DNA of 64,000 bases from Urechidicola croceus (GTDB lineage: Bacteria > Bacteroidota > Bacteroidia > Flavobacteriales > Flavobacteriaceae): positions 478,705-542,704 of the forward strand of contig CAJIZG010000005.1 of the NCBI GenBank assembly GCA_905181865.1, in the 5' to 3' direction. The translations under genes and the position numbers were made by a program. Below, one piece after another: positions 16,447 through 25,440 of the stretch; within the stretch, counting starts at the first letter, position 1, and each line of letters opens with the position of its first letter. The notes under the pieces are model-generated. The model did no database searches and was not told the DNA's origin. It was given only the letters and a program-made list of their open reading frames with translations.

Positions 16447-19400
16447 ATGATTTCAAAAATTTTATTTATTGGATTTTTTTTAACAGCATTTATATCCTTA
16501 GGGCAAAATATCGACGTTACTGGTAAAGTAATAGAAGATAGTTCTAATGAACCTCTGCCTGGAGTAAATGTTATTATCAAAAACACCAATGTAGGTGTAA
16601 CAACTGATTTTGACGGGAATTTTAACTTAGGTGGGGTTCCAATCAATTCAGTTTTGGTATTCTCTTCTCTCGGTTATCAAGAGAGCGAGTTTACAGTAAT
16701 TAATGATCAGGCAATTAATATAAAGTTAATTGTTGATATGGCCACCTTAGAGGAGGTCGTAATAGTAGGGTATGGTACTCAAACTAAAAAAGAAATTACA
16801 GGAGCTGTTTCTGTAATTAGTTCAGAAACTATTGAAAAATTAAATCCGGTTCGTGTTGAAAGTGCCCTGCAGGGTCAAGTCGCGGGAGTTAGCGTAACTT
16901 CTATATCTGGATCTCCTGGTAGTGCATCCAGTATTAGAATTCGAGGAATTACTACCAACGGAAACAACAATCCACTAATATTAGTTGATGGAAATGTTGT
17001 TGAAGATCTAAGTGTTATCAATCCCAATGATATTGAAAGTATTAATGTATTGAAAGATGCAACGGCAGGTATATACGGAGTAAGAGCTGCGAATGGGGTT
17101 ATATTAATTACTACGAAATCAGGTCGTAAAAATTCTGATTTAAAGTTTGATTTTAGCACTTATACGGGAATACAAGAAACTACTAGAACGATTCCTGTTT
17201 TAAATGCTACAGAATATGGAGCGTTGATTAATGAATCTCATGCAGTGGGTGGAGAGGATATACCCTTTGTAGATTTTGCAACATACGGGAAAGGAACAAA
17301 TTGGCAAGACGAGATTTTTCAAACCGCACCTATATCTAATGTGAATTTTAGCGCTGCTGGCGGGGGTGAAAAATCTAGTTATTCTTTTGGAACTTCGTAT
17401 TTAACCCAAGATGGGATAGTAGGAGGATCTGATGCTAATTTTAATCGCTTTACTGGAAGAGCAAGTTACGATATTGATTGGACTGAAAAGTTAAAGATGA
17501 CCACTACTGTTATATACGTCAACACCAATACGAAAACTTTAACGGAAAGTACATTGGGTTCAGTTTTGTTCAATGCTTTAAATATGTCACCTGCAATGAC
17601 CGTAAAAGATAGTAATGGAGATTACACTATCGCTGAAGGATTGGGTAATGAGGTCATCAACCCAGTTGCTCAGATTGAGAACACGTATAATGATAGTAAA
17701 GTAAATAAGATAAGTGGAACTATTGGTTTCAATTATAGTTTTTCAGATCATTTTAAAGTTGATTCCAAATATCAATTTAACTATGCTGAAGTGACTGGAA
17801 AGACATTTTTTCCAGAAGTTTTTTATGGTTCTGGGAAAGTGTTTAATATATCCAGAAATGTGATAACCGAAAATGACGATATTTACCGTGATTATACATT
17901 CGATAATTACGCTACTTATTCAAATAATTTTAACGATAGTCACAATGTAAAAGTCTTGCTAGGGATGTCTGTTTTTCAAACAACAGGTGATTTGTCAGGA
18001 TACACTGGATTCGATATTCCAGATAATTCTTACAGTCAAGCAACTATAAAAAATGCGTCTGATGTGGTAGATAACTATCAAAATGGAGGTAATACTTTTG
18101 ACGGAAGATTACTTTCCTATTTTACAAGAGTTCAATACGACTATAAGGGAAAGTATTTGCTTTCTGGAGTATTGCGTAGAGATGGATCAACCAGATTTGG
18201 TTCTGCCAATAAATTTGGTTATTTCCCTTCAGGATCAATTGGATGGATAGTTTCTGATGAATCATTTCTAGAAGATAGCAAAACCATAAATTTCTTCAAA
18301 TTAAGAGTTAGTTACGGTATTGTAGGGAACGATAGAATTCCAGATTATAGATTTGTTTCTTTACTATCAGGAGAAGGAACGTATGTTTTTAACGATGAAA
18401 TAAGTGTTGGTATTGCGGAAGGAGCTCTTGCAAATCCAGAAATAAAATGGGAAAAGCAAAAGACTTTTGATGTTGGTATGGATTTCAAATTGTTTGATAG
18501 CAAGGTAGACATTACCGTAGATTACTTTAATAAAAGAACCGAAGATTTATTATTAACACCGCAAGTATCTGGAATTTTAGGAGTGTATGCACCTGGATCT
18601 AGGGCCCCTATTGTGAATGCTGGAACCGTTGATAATTCTGGACTAGAATTTCAAATTGTCTATATGCATGATATTTCAGAAGATCTTAGATTTAATGCAA
18701 GCTATAATTTCACTACGTTAGAAAACGAAGTAATATATGTTGCCAGTGAAAATGGTTTTGTAGCTGGTGGAGAATTTGGAGTGGGATTGGAACCTCCATC
18801 TAGAATGGAAGTTGGACAACCCATAGGTTACTTTTACGGACTAAAAACACTAGGAGTTTTTCAAGACCAAGCAGCTGTTGAAAATCACCCAACACAATTG
18901 AACGCAGCTCCAGGAGATTTGAAATATGCCGATATAAATGAAGATGGAATTATTGATTCTAACGATAGAACCTATATTGGAGATCCTATTCCAGGTGTTA
19001 CGATGGGCTTTAATTTAGGGGTAAATTTTAAAAACTTCGACTTTACGGGTTATGTTTTTGCCTCTATTGGAAATGAGATCGTTCGAAATTATGAACGAAA
19101 TCAAAGTTTGACAAACAGAAGTGTTTATTTTTTAGACAGATGGACAGGTCAAGGAAGTACTAATGAAAATCCAAGAGTTACTACTGGTGCTAATTCAAAT
19201 CTTTTGTTTTCAGATTATTATGTTGAAGATGGTTCTTATGCAAGAATTCAAAATTTACAGGTTGGATATACCTTTTCAGACAAAGTAATCGAGTCATTAA
19301 GATTAGATAAATTTAGATTGTATGCTTCTGTGAACAATGTATACACTTTTTCAGATTATAAAGGTTACGACCCTTCGGCTTCTTCAGGAAATCCAATAGG

Positions 19401-19470
19401 AGGAGGTATTGATCAAGGATTTTATCCAGTTCCTAGAATATATATGCTTGGTTTAAACATTAAATTTTAA
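16447..19470 (+). CDS. susC: SusC-like TonB-dependent outer-membrane receptor
   Basis: This 1007-residue protein is the TonB-energised porin that brings glycan fragments through the outer membrane. It starts with a signal peptide (ending near SLGQ), then a carboxypeptidase-regulatory-like domain (about residues 22-105; GKVIEDSSNEPLPGVNV) and a plug with the SusC-type signature VVIVGYGTQTKKEITGAV and IRIRGITTNGNNNPLILVDG. A 22-strand barrel follows and ends in an aromatic residue (GLNIKF). Length and order are typical. susD starts 4 bases after the stop. As in characterised pairs, SusD would form the lid over this channel. Substrate is inferred as laminarin-type beta-1,3-glucan from the enzymes downstream. 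Confidence 0.95.
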   Translation: MISKILFIGFFLTAFISLGQNIDVTGKVIEDSSNEPLPGVNVIIKNTNVGVTTDFDGNFNLGGVPINSVLVFSSLGYQESEFTVINDQAINIKLIVDMATLEEVVIVGYGTQTKKEITGAVSVISSETIEKLNPVRVESALQGQVAGVSVTSISGSPGSASSIRIRGITTNGNNNPLILVDGNVVEDLSVINPNDIESINVLKDATAGIYGVRAANGVILITTKSGRKNSDLKFDFSTYTGIQETTRTIPVLNATEYGALINESHAVGGEDIPFVDFATYGKGTNWQDEIFQTAPISNVNFSAAGGGEKSSYSFGTSYLTQDGIVGGSDANFNRFTGRASYDIDWTEKLKMTTTVIYVNTNTKTLTESTLGSVLFNALNMSPAMTVKDSNGDYTIAEGLGNEVINPVAQIENTYNDSKVNKISGTIGFNYSFSDHFKVDSKYQFNYAEVTGKTFFPEVFYGSGKVFNISRNVITENDDIYRDYTFDNYATYSNNFNDSHNVKVLLGMSVFQTTGDLSGYTGFDIPDNSYSQATIKNASDVVDNYQNGGNTFDGRLLSYFTRVQYDYKGKYLLSGVLRRDGSTRFGSANKFGYFPSGSIGWIVSDESFLEDSKTINFFKLRVSYGIVGNDRIPDYRFVSLLSGEGTYVFNDEISVGIAEGALANPEIKWEKQKTFDVGMDFKLFDSKVDITVDYFNKRTEDLLLTPQVSGILGVYAPGSRAPIVNAGTVDNSGLEFQIVYMHDISEDLRFNASYNFTTLENEVIYVASENGFVAGGEFGVGLEPPSRMEVGQPIGYFYGLKTLGVFQDQAAVENHPTQLNAAPGDLKYADINEDGIIDSNDRTYIGDPIPGVTMGFNLGVNFKNFDFTGYVFASIGNEIVRNYERNQSLTNRSVYFLDRWTGQGSTNENPRVTTGANSNLLFSDYYVEDGSYARIQNLQVGYTFSDKVIESLRLDKFRLYASVNNVYTFSDYKGYDPSASSGNPIGGGIDQGFYPVPRIYMLGLNIKF

Positions 19471-19474
19471 GAAA

Positions 19475-20947
19475 ATGAAAAGAATGAACTATAAATTAAT
19501 AAGAGTACTGTTTATTATAAGTTTAGTAACAGTATGGTCTTGTAACGAAGACTTTGTTGATGTCGCATCACTTGATGAAAACTCAGAAGAATATTTTAAT
19601 TCAGAGGAAGACTACCAAAATGCGCTCATTGGAGCCTATGATCTTTTGCAATCTACATACGCAAATGTAATGCTTGGTGAAATCGCTTCAGACAATTCCT
19701 TGTGTGGGGGTGAAAGTGCAACAGATGTAGTAGGATGGCAAGAAATAGATGATATGATTCACACACCTGAAAACGCAAACCTTAGAGATATTTGGGGTTG
19801 GATGTACGCTGGAGTAAATAGAGCAAATTTCATTATGGAATTTCAAGATAAAACAGATTTTACTGGTAAAAATGAAGTATTGGCACAAGCACGATTTTTA
19901 AGAGCCTATTATTACTTTGAATTGGTAAAATGGTTTGGAGATGTGCCGTTGTCTGTAGATAAAAGAATACAATTTGGAGATCAATTTAGTATAGAACGAA
20001 CTCCTAAGACCGCAGTTTATGCACAGATAGAAATCGATTTACAATTTGCTGCGTCCAATTTACCATCAGTACAGCCTGAAAAAGGTCGAGTGACAAGCGG
20101 TGCTGCAAATGCTCTTTTAGGAAAAGTATATTTATTTCAAGATAAATTTTCAGAAGCTGCAGAAGTACTTGATCAGGTGATCGCCGGTCCTTACGATTTA
20201 GTGGATGATTATGATGCAATTTTTGAGCATGATGGGGAAAATGGAGTTGAGTCAGTTTTTGAAATTCAATATTCTGATGCAGAAGGAGGTAGTTTTGATT
20301 GTTTGCAATGCAGTGAAGGTAATGTTGCTGTAGGGTTTAATGGTATTAGAAATTATACGGGTCCTGAATTTGATTCTGGATTTAGTTTTAACGTACCAAC
20401 GCAAGAAGTAGTAGATGAATTTGAAGAGGGCGATCTTCGTAAAGACGTTGCGATTTTGGATATAGAGCAATGGGCTGCTGACAATGAGGCAACATATGCA
20501 ACAGGGTTTGAACATACGGGTTATTATAACCGAAAATATATTGCACGTAAAGGAGATTTGAATACAGGAGATGCAAACCTTACAAACCCTAATAATTATA
20601 GAGCCATACGTTTTGCTGACGTATTGTTAATGGCGGCGGAAGCTTATAACAGAGGTAGTTTGGGCGATAATATTGCGCAAGGTTATTTAAACAGAGTTAG
20701 AGCTCGAGCATTTGGAGGCACAGATCATACAATTTCTGCTACTGGATCCGACTTGACTCAAGCTATTTATCACGAACGAAGAGTAGAATTGGTAGGAGAA
20801 GGTCACCGATTTTTCGATTTGGTGAGAACAGATAGAGCTGCTCAAGAAATAGATGGATTTGAAACAGGAAAACATGAAATATTTCCTATTCCATCAATTG
20901 AAATTGAATTGGCAGGAGGTACATGGCTACAAAATCCTAGATATTAA
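19475..20947 (+). CDS. susD: SusD/RagB-type glycan-binding lipoprotein
   Basis: This 490-residue surface lipoprotein is the lid of the SusC channel and captures oligosaccharide. Its lipobox ends at Cys23 and is followed by acidic residues (CNEDFVD), which fits surface export in Bacteroidota. TPR-like helices carry family segments: QARFLRAYYYFELVKWFGDVP in the first third and, near the C-terminus, YHERRVELVGEGHRFFDLVRT and the closing segment HEIFPIPSIEIE, a standard SusD ending. It follows susC by 4 bases and precedes the repeat lipoprotein gene by 18. The binding residues cannot be picked out by eye. Confidence 0.94.
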   Translation: MKRMNYKLIRVLFIISLVTVWSCNEDFVDVASLDENSEEYFNSEEDYQNALIGAYDLLQSTYANVMLGEIASDNSLCGGESATDVVGWQEIDDMIHTPENANLRDIWGWMYAGVNRANFIMEFQDKTDFTGKNEVLAQARFLRAYYYFELVKWFGDVPLSVDKRIQFGDQFSIERTPKTAVYAQIEIDLQFAASNLPSVQPEKGRVTSGAANALLGKVYLFQDKFSEAAEVLDQVIAGPYDLVDDYDAIFEHDGENGVESVFEIQYSDAEGGSFDCLQCSEGNVAVGFNGIRNYTGPEFDSGFSFNVPTQEVVDEFEEGDLRKDVAILDIEQWAADNEATYATGFEHTGYYNRKYIARKGDLNTGDANLTNPNNYRAIRFADVLLMAAEAYNRGSLGDNIAQGYLNRVRARAFGGTDHTISATGSDLTQAIYHERRVELVGEGHRFFDLVRTDRAAQEIDGFETGKHEIFPIPSIEIELAGGTWLQNPRY

Positions 20948-20965
20948 AATTAAAAAATTATAAAC

Positions 20966-23065
20966 ATGAAAACATTCAACTATATAATAAGTGTTGTTTT
21001 ATTACTAACAGCGGTTTCGAGTTGTACCGAGGAGGATTTTGGTAATCTAGACTTTATTGATAGCATCACTGCGCCAGAAAATGTGTCAGCGCTGTTTACA
21101 GTGACACCAGATAATACAGGTCTTGTTACCATTACACCAAACAGTGAAGGAGCAACCTCATACGAAGTTCATTATGGCAATGATATTACAACTCCAGTAA
21201 GTATAGAGCAAGGGGAAAGCACTAATAGTATATATCCAGAGGGAAATTATGAGGTAAAGGTAATTGGAGTTGGACTTTCGGGATTAAAAACGGAAGCTAT
21301 GGTTCCTTTAGTGGTGTCGTTTAATGCTCCTACTAATTTGGTAATTACATCTATGAACGACGAGGTTATTTCGAAACAGGTAAATGTAACGGTAACAGCA
21401 GAATTTGCTACTTCGTTTGACGTATATTTTGGAGAAACGGGAATTGATGAACCAGTGATGGCGAATATTGGAGAAACAGCCTCGTATATTTATGCAGAAC
21501 CAGGAACTTATTCCATTAGGGTTGTGGCTAAAGGAGCTGCGGTTGAAACAACCGAAGAGACTATAGAGTTTGAAACAGTAGAAATCTTACAGCCCGTAAC
21601 GCCTGCTCCAGAGCCAACAGCGCAAGAAGCTAATGTGGTTTCTATTTACAGCGATGTATATACTAATATTGCTATAAGCGAATTAAATCCGGATTGGGGA
21701 CAAAGCACTGTTTTAACCGAAATTCAAATAGAGGGTAATAATACATGGTTTTATAATTCCTTAAATTTCACGGGAATTGTAACCGATTATGGCAATCCTA
21801 CAGTCCTTTCGGGAATGTCACATGTTCACTTTGATTATTGGTCGCCAGATGGAGTAAAATTAGGTTTAAAACTGGTGAACACGTCCTATGACGATGGAGA
21901 CCCATTAAAAGCAGATTTGAAAGAAGTAGGGTCAGTAATACAAGGAGAATGGGTGTCTGTTGATATTGTCTTAGCAGATTATTCTACAGATGTATCCGGT
22001 ATTTCACAGCTTTTATTTGATACACTAGGTGAGACTGCAAATGTATATATAGATAATTTTTATTTCTATCAAGATGTACCTACATCACCCGCAGTTGCAG
22101 CAACAGCGCCAACAGCACAAGCTGCTAATGTAGTTTCAATCTACAGTGATGCTTATACCAATGTTTTCTTAAGTGAAGTAAATCCAAATTGGGGTCAAAC
22201 TACCGCTTTAACTGAAGTTGAAATTGAAGGTAATAAGACTTGGAAATATGAGGGTTTAAGTTTTACTGGAATTGTAACTGATTATGGTAATGCTACAGAT
22301 CTTTCTGGGATGACCCACGCACATTTTGATTATTGGTCGCCTGATGGAGTTAGTTTAGGATTAAAATTAGTGAACACGGCATATGGTGACGGAGATCCTT
22401 TAAAAGAGGATATAGAAAACGTTGGAACTATGACTTTGGGCAGTTGGGTAAGTGTAGATATTCCACTTGTAGATTATACGACAGATCCATCTGGGATTAC
22501 ACAACTTTTATTTGATACGTCAGGAGAAAGCGCTACAGTATTTATAGATAATTTTTATTTCTATAAGGAAATCCCTCCGGCACCATTGGTGGCAGCACCG
22601 ATTCCGACTTTAGATGCTGTCAATGTGATTTCTATTTATAGTGACGCCTATACTGGAGTTGCATTAAGTGAAGTAAATCCAAACTGGGGACAGACGACTG
22701 CATTAACTGAAGTTGAGATAGAAGGTAACAATACCTGGTTATATGAGAATTTAAGTTTCACTGGAATTGTAACCGATTATGGAAATGCAACGGATTTATC
22801 CACAATGACGCATGTTCATATAGATTATTGGACACCAGACGGAACGAGTCTTGGATTGAAACTTGTCAATACGGCTTATGGCGACGGAGATGCTCTTAAG
22901 GAAGATATAGAAAATGTCGGAGTTATGGTGCATGGAAGTTGGGTAAGTATCGAGATTCCATTAGCGGATTATACGACGGATACATCGGGCATTACACAAT
23001 TGCTATTTGATACGTCAGGAGAAAGCGCTAAAGTGTATATAGATAATCTTTACTTCCATAATTAG
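20966..23065 (+). CDS. Surface glycan-binding lipoprotein with three tandem modules
   Basis: This 699-residue protein sits in the usual SusE/surface glycan-binding position. Its lipobox ends at Cys20 followed by acidic residues (CTEEDFG), suggesting the outer surface. Residues about 35-115 and 120-205 look like two Ig/PKD-like beta domains (NVSALFTVTPDNTGLVTI; IEFETVEIL). From about residue 217 three copies of a 165-residue module follow, each with ANVVSIYSD, NWGQ, FTGIVTDYGN, DYWSPDG, LGLKLVN, GSWVSV, LLFDT and IDNFYFY. The IDNFYFY ending resembles carbohydrate-binding beta-sandwich modules. Tryptophans recur at fixed places and could stack on glucose. I infer multivalent beta-glucan binding; the module family is not named with certainty. 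Confidence 0.85.
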   Translation: MKTFNYIISVVLLLTAVSSCTEEDFGNLDFIDSITAPENVSALFTVTPDNTGLVTITPNSEGATSYEVHYGNDITTPVSIEQGESTNSIYPEGNYEVKVIGVGLSGLKTEAMVPLVVSFNAPTNLVITSMNDEVISKQVNVTVTAEFATSFDVYFGETGIDEPVMANIGETASYIYAEPGTYSIRVVAKGAAVETTEETIEFETVEILQPVTPAPEPTAQEANVVSIYSDVYTNIAISELNPDWGQSTVLTEIQIEGNNTWFYNSLNFTGIVTDYGNPTVLSGMSHVHFDYWSPDGVKLGLKLVNTSYDDGDPLKADLKEVGSVIQGEWVSVDIVLADYSTDVSGISQLLFDTLGETANVYIDNFYFYQDVPTSPAVAATAPTAQAANVVSIYSDAYTNVFLSEVNPNWGQTTALTEVEIEGNKTWKYEGLSFTGIVTDYGNATDLSGMTHAHFDYWSPDGVSLGLKLVNTAYGDGDPLKEDIENVGTMTLGSWVSVDIPLVDYTTDPSGITQLLFDTSGESATVFIDNFYFYKEIPPAPLVAAPIPTLDAVNVISIYSDAYTGVALSEVNPNWGQTTALTEVEIEGNNTWLYENLSFTGIVTDYGNATDLSTMTHVHIDYWTPDGTSLGLKLVNTAYGDGDALKEDIENVGVMVHGSWVSIEIPLADYTTDTSGITQLLFDTSGESAKVYIDNLYFHN
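21614..23062 (+). repeat. Three tandem in-frame repeats of 495 bases
   Basis: Repeat units begin at 21614, 22109 and 22604, so the period is exactly 495 bases (165 codons) both times. Units 2 and 3 are the most alike at the protein level; their differences are largely synonymous, which points to duplication followed by purifying selection. Unit 1 is more diverged. The linkers between units are rich in proline and alanine. Confidence 0.85.
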
Positions 23066-23084
23066 AATTTAAAAAATAAAAAAA

Positions 23085-24020
23085 ATGAAAAATATAGAAT
23101 TCTTAACAAAAATAATCTTTACGATATTTGCCGCCTTGTTGGTGAGTTGTGAAGAAGAGACCTATGAGTTTGGAGATATTATTGCCCCTTCGAATATAGA
23201 AGTAAGTATCGAAATTATTGGTGCTGATGCATCAAACCCATATGGAGATGGAAGTGGAAAGGTAAATTTTAATGCCACAGCGGACAATGAGATATCTTAT
23301 CAATATGTATACAACGAAGAAATAATTTCTGCTCCGGGTGGAAATCATTCTTTTATTTTTGGAAAGGTTGGGACTAATATCTACACGATAACGGTGTTAG
23401 CTGTTGGAACAGCTGGAGCAACAAGCAGTAAATCAATAGACGTAACTGTGCGCAGTGATTTTGAAGATCCAGAGGCTAAAGACTTTTTATCAGGAGGCAC
23501 AAGTTCGAGTAAAACTTGGTATTGGGCGGCAGACAAACCTGGTAATATTGGTTTGGGTCCAAATACGGTTCAGGCTGGTGGAGAGCATACATGGTCTCAG
23601 TGGTTTACCTCATTTGCTTGGCATGAAGATAAACTATGTATGTACGATGCAGAATTTGTATTTACGCAATCTGGTTCTGGTGTATTGACTTTTGAGCAGA
23701 CCGCTGGAGATGCTTACATTCCAGGAGATTATGCTTCTGAAATAGGAGTTGATGGTGATACTTGTCACGGTACCGATATCGTTTCGTCTATAACGGGTGT
23801 TAAAAATGTCTCTTTGAGTCCATCGTCATCAATAGCAACTATGGATGGAGAATATAGAGGAACAACCTTAAATTTTTCAAATGGTGGATTTATGTCTTGG
23901 TATGTAGAGAATAGTACTTTTGAAATAATAGCGATTACCGAAACTACTTTAAAAGTTAGAGTTGAAGAGGGCCCGCGTGCCTGGTATTGTAATTTCCAAA
24001 CAGAGAAACCTGTTCAATAA
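23085..24020 (+). CDS. PUL lipoprotein with Ig-like domain and C-terminal binding domain
   Basis: This 311-residue lipoprotein has lipobox Cys22 followed by acidic residues (CEEETYEFGD), which suggests surface display. Residues about 38-122 form an Ig/PKD-like domain that starts NIEVSIEIIGADASNPYGDG and is clearly related to the N-terminal domain of the GH16 enzyme encoded next. The C-terminal part (about 130-305) begins with FLSGGTSSSKTWYWAADKPG and is rich in aromatic residues and glycine, like a beta-sandwich glycan-binding domain. No catalytic motif is seen. It lies 19 bases after the repeat lipoprotein gene and is followed by a strong hairpin. I infer a second beta-glucan-binding protein. 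Confidence 0.75.
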   Translation: MKNIEFLTKIIFTIFAALLVSCEEETYEFGDIIAPSNIEVSIEIIGADASNPYGDGSGKVNFNATADNEISYQYVYNEEIISAPGGNHSFIFGKVGTNIYTITVLAVGTAGATSSKSIDVTVRSDFEDPEAKDFLSGGTSSSKTWYWAADKPGNIGLGPNTVQAGGEHTWSQWFTSFAWHEDKLCMYDAEFVFTQSGSGVLTFEQTAGDAYIPGDYASEIGVDGDTCHGTDIVSSITGVKNVSLSPSSSIATMDGEYRGTTLNFSNGGFMSWYVENSTFEIIAITETTLKVRVEEGPRAWYCNFQTEKPVQ

Positions 24021-24035
24021 AACAAACAAATTAGT

Positions 24036-24071
24036 AAGGATAAAGGAGGAATTGAAAACTCCTTTATCCTT
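24036..24071 (+). terminator. Hairpin between the binding-protein genes and GH16, possible attenuator
   Basis: Arms AAGGATAAAGGAG (24036-24048) and CTCCTTTATCCTT (24059-24071) pair perfectly over 13 bases with a 10-base loop. The following bases (TAAATAG) are only weakly T-rich, so termination may be partial. It could stabilise the 3' end of the susCD message and lower expression of the downstream enzyme genes. Confidence 0.6.
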
Positions 24072-24105
24072 TAAATAGTATCAATTTTTATTTAGCTTAA
24101 TATAG

Positions 24106-25227
24106 ATGTATAGGTTGTTAAAAAATAGTTGTCTGGGTTTTACTATGGTAATATTTCTGGCCATGGTTTCTAGTTGCGATGCCGATGATGATGCAATTGA
24201 AGTTGTTGAAGAGGAATTAATTATTCCTAAAGATTTGAACGTGACTATTGAAGTGGTAGGAGCAAACTCTGAGAACCCAAATGGAGATGGAAACGGTGTA
24301 ATTAAGTGTAAAGCTTCTGCAGCAAATGCAGTGAAATATGGATTTGAATTTGATACAGCCAATGAAGTTGAAAGCATAAGTGGTGACATGGAATTTACTG
24401 CTACGGAAAAAGGAACGAATGATTTTAGTATAACCGTTTATGCCTACTCAAAAACAGGCGAAGTAATTAACATCTCCAAGGAGGTTAAAATATATGTGAC
24501 TCCAGATCTGTTTTCAACCTTGATTTTTTCTGATGAATTTGATGTCGCTGGAAATCCAGATAATACAAAATGGGGTTTTGATATTGGCACGGGATGCCCT
24601 GATCTTTGTGGATGGGGAAATGCAGAAGAACAATACTATACCAGCAGAACGGATAATGTGAGTGTAAAGGATGGGTTTTTGACAATTACAGCAAAAAAGG
24701 AAAATTATAAGGGCGCGAGTTATACTTCTACAAAAATGTTAACAAAAGGGAACTTTGATTTTACTTATGGAAGAGTTGAAGTAAAAGCAAAATTACCAGA
24801 AGGCAAAGGGACTTGGCCAGCAATTTGGATGTTGGGTGATAATATTGATACTGTGGGTTGGCCCGCTTGTGGAGAAATAGATATTATGGAGCATTTTGGG
24901 AAATTACAAGGAACTATATCTAGTGCGATGCATACACCATCAAGTTTTGGAAATACAGCAAATCATGGAAATCAGTTTTTAGCAGATGTTTCAACAAAAT
25001 TCCACACGTATATAGTAGAGTGGACTGCGGAAGAAATAGTATTTAAAGTAGACGACGTGGAACATTACAGATACAATCCTCCGGTAAAAGACAATAATAC
25101 CTGGCCTTATAATGCAGATCAATATCTAATATTGAATATCGCTATGGGAGGTATAGCAGGAGGATCCATTGATACGAATTTTTCAGAATCAAATATGGAA
25201 ATTGATTATATAAGAGTGTATCAGTAA
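24106..25227 (+). CDS. GH16 endo-beta-1,3-glucanase (laminarinase), lipoprotein
   Basis: This 373-residue enzyme should cut internal beta-1,3 bonds of laminarin at the cell surface with retention of configuration. The lipobox ends at Cys24 and is followed by CDADDD, an acidic surface-export tag. Residues about 42-125 are an Ig/PKD-like domain shared with the protein before it. The GH16 jelly roll (about 133-373) contains GEIDIMEHFG, in which Glu257 is the predicted nucleophile and Glu262 the acid/base, with Asp259 between. WPAIWMLGDN and LILNIAMGG are further GH16 segments. The E-x-D-x-x-E spacing places it with laminarinases rather than lichenases. A hairpin separates it from the upstream genes. 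Confidence 0.94.
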   Translation: MYRLLKNSCLGFTMVIFLAMVSSCDADDDAIEVVEEELIIPKDLNVTIEVVGANSENPNGDGNGVIKCKASAANAVKYGFEFDTANEVESISGDMEFTATEKGTNDFSITVYAYSKTGEVINISKEVKIYVTPDLFSTLIFSDEFDVAGNPDNTKWGFDIGTGCPDLCGWGNAEEQYYTSRTDNVSVKDGFLTITAKKENYKGASYTSTKMLTKGNFDFTYGRVEVKAKLPEGKGTWPAIWMLGDNIDTVGWPACGEIDIMEHFGKLQGTISSAMHTPSSFGNTANHGNQFLADVSTKFHTYIVEWTAEEIVFKVDDVEHYRYNPPVKDNNTWPYNADQYLILNIAMGGIAGGSIDTNFSESNMEIDYIRVYQ

Positions 25228-25440
25228 AAATTGAATTTGGAAAGTTTTAAGATCGCAAACTGAATAATTCAGATGTGACCTTTATTAAATAAAATAGTTC
25301 ATTTGTTAGGATTCTAAAACAGCAAATTATAAACAGATTGTTCCAATATAATTAGAACTGGAGTGAATTTTTTTACGACCAGAATGGGGATTATTATCTC
25401 TTAATAATAGGATGGTCAACAATATATTCAATATAAATCA

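Noticed and set aside
20004-20875. Several minus-strand open frames inside susD
   Set aside because: They are shadows of the susD frame, with no start signals or recognisable protein features.
21614-23062. Regular repeats as a CRISPR array
   Set aside because: Units are 495 bases, in frame and coding; there are no short repeats with unique spacers and no cas genes.
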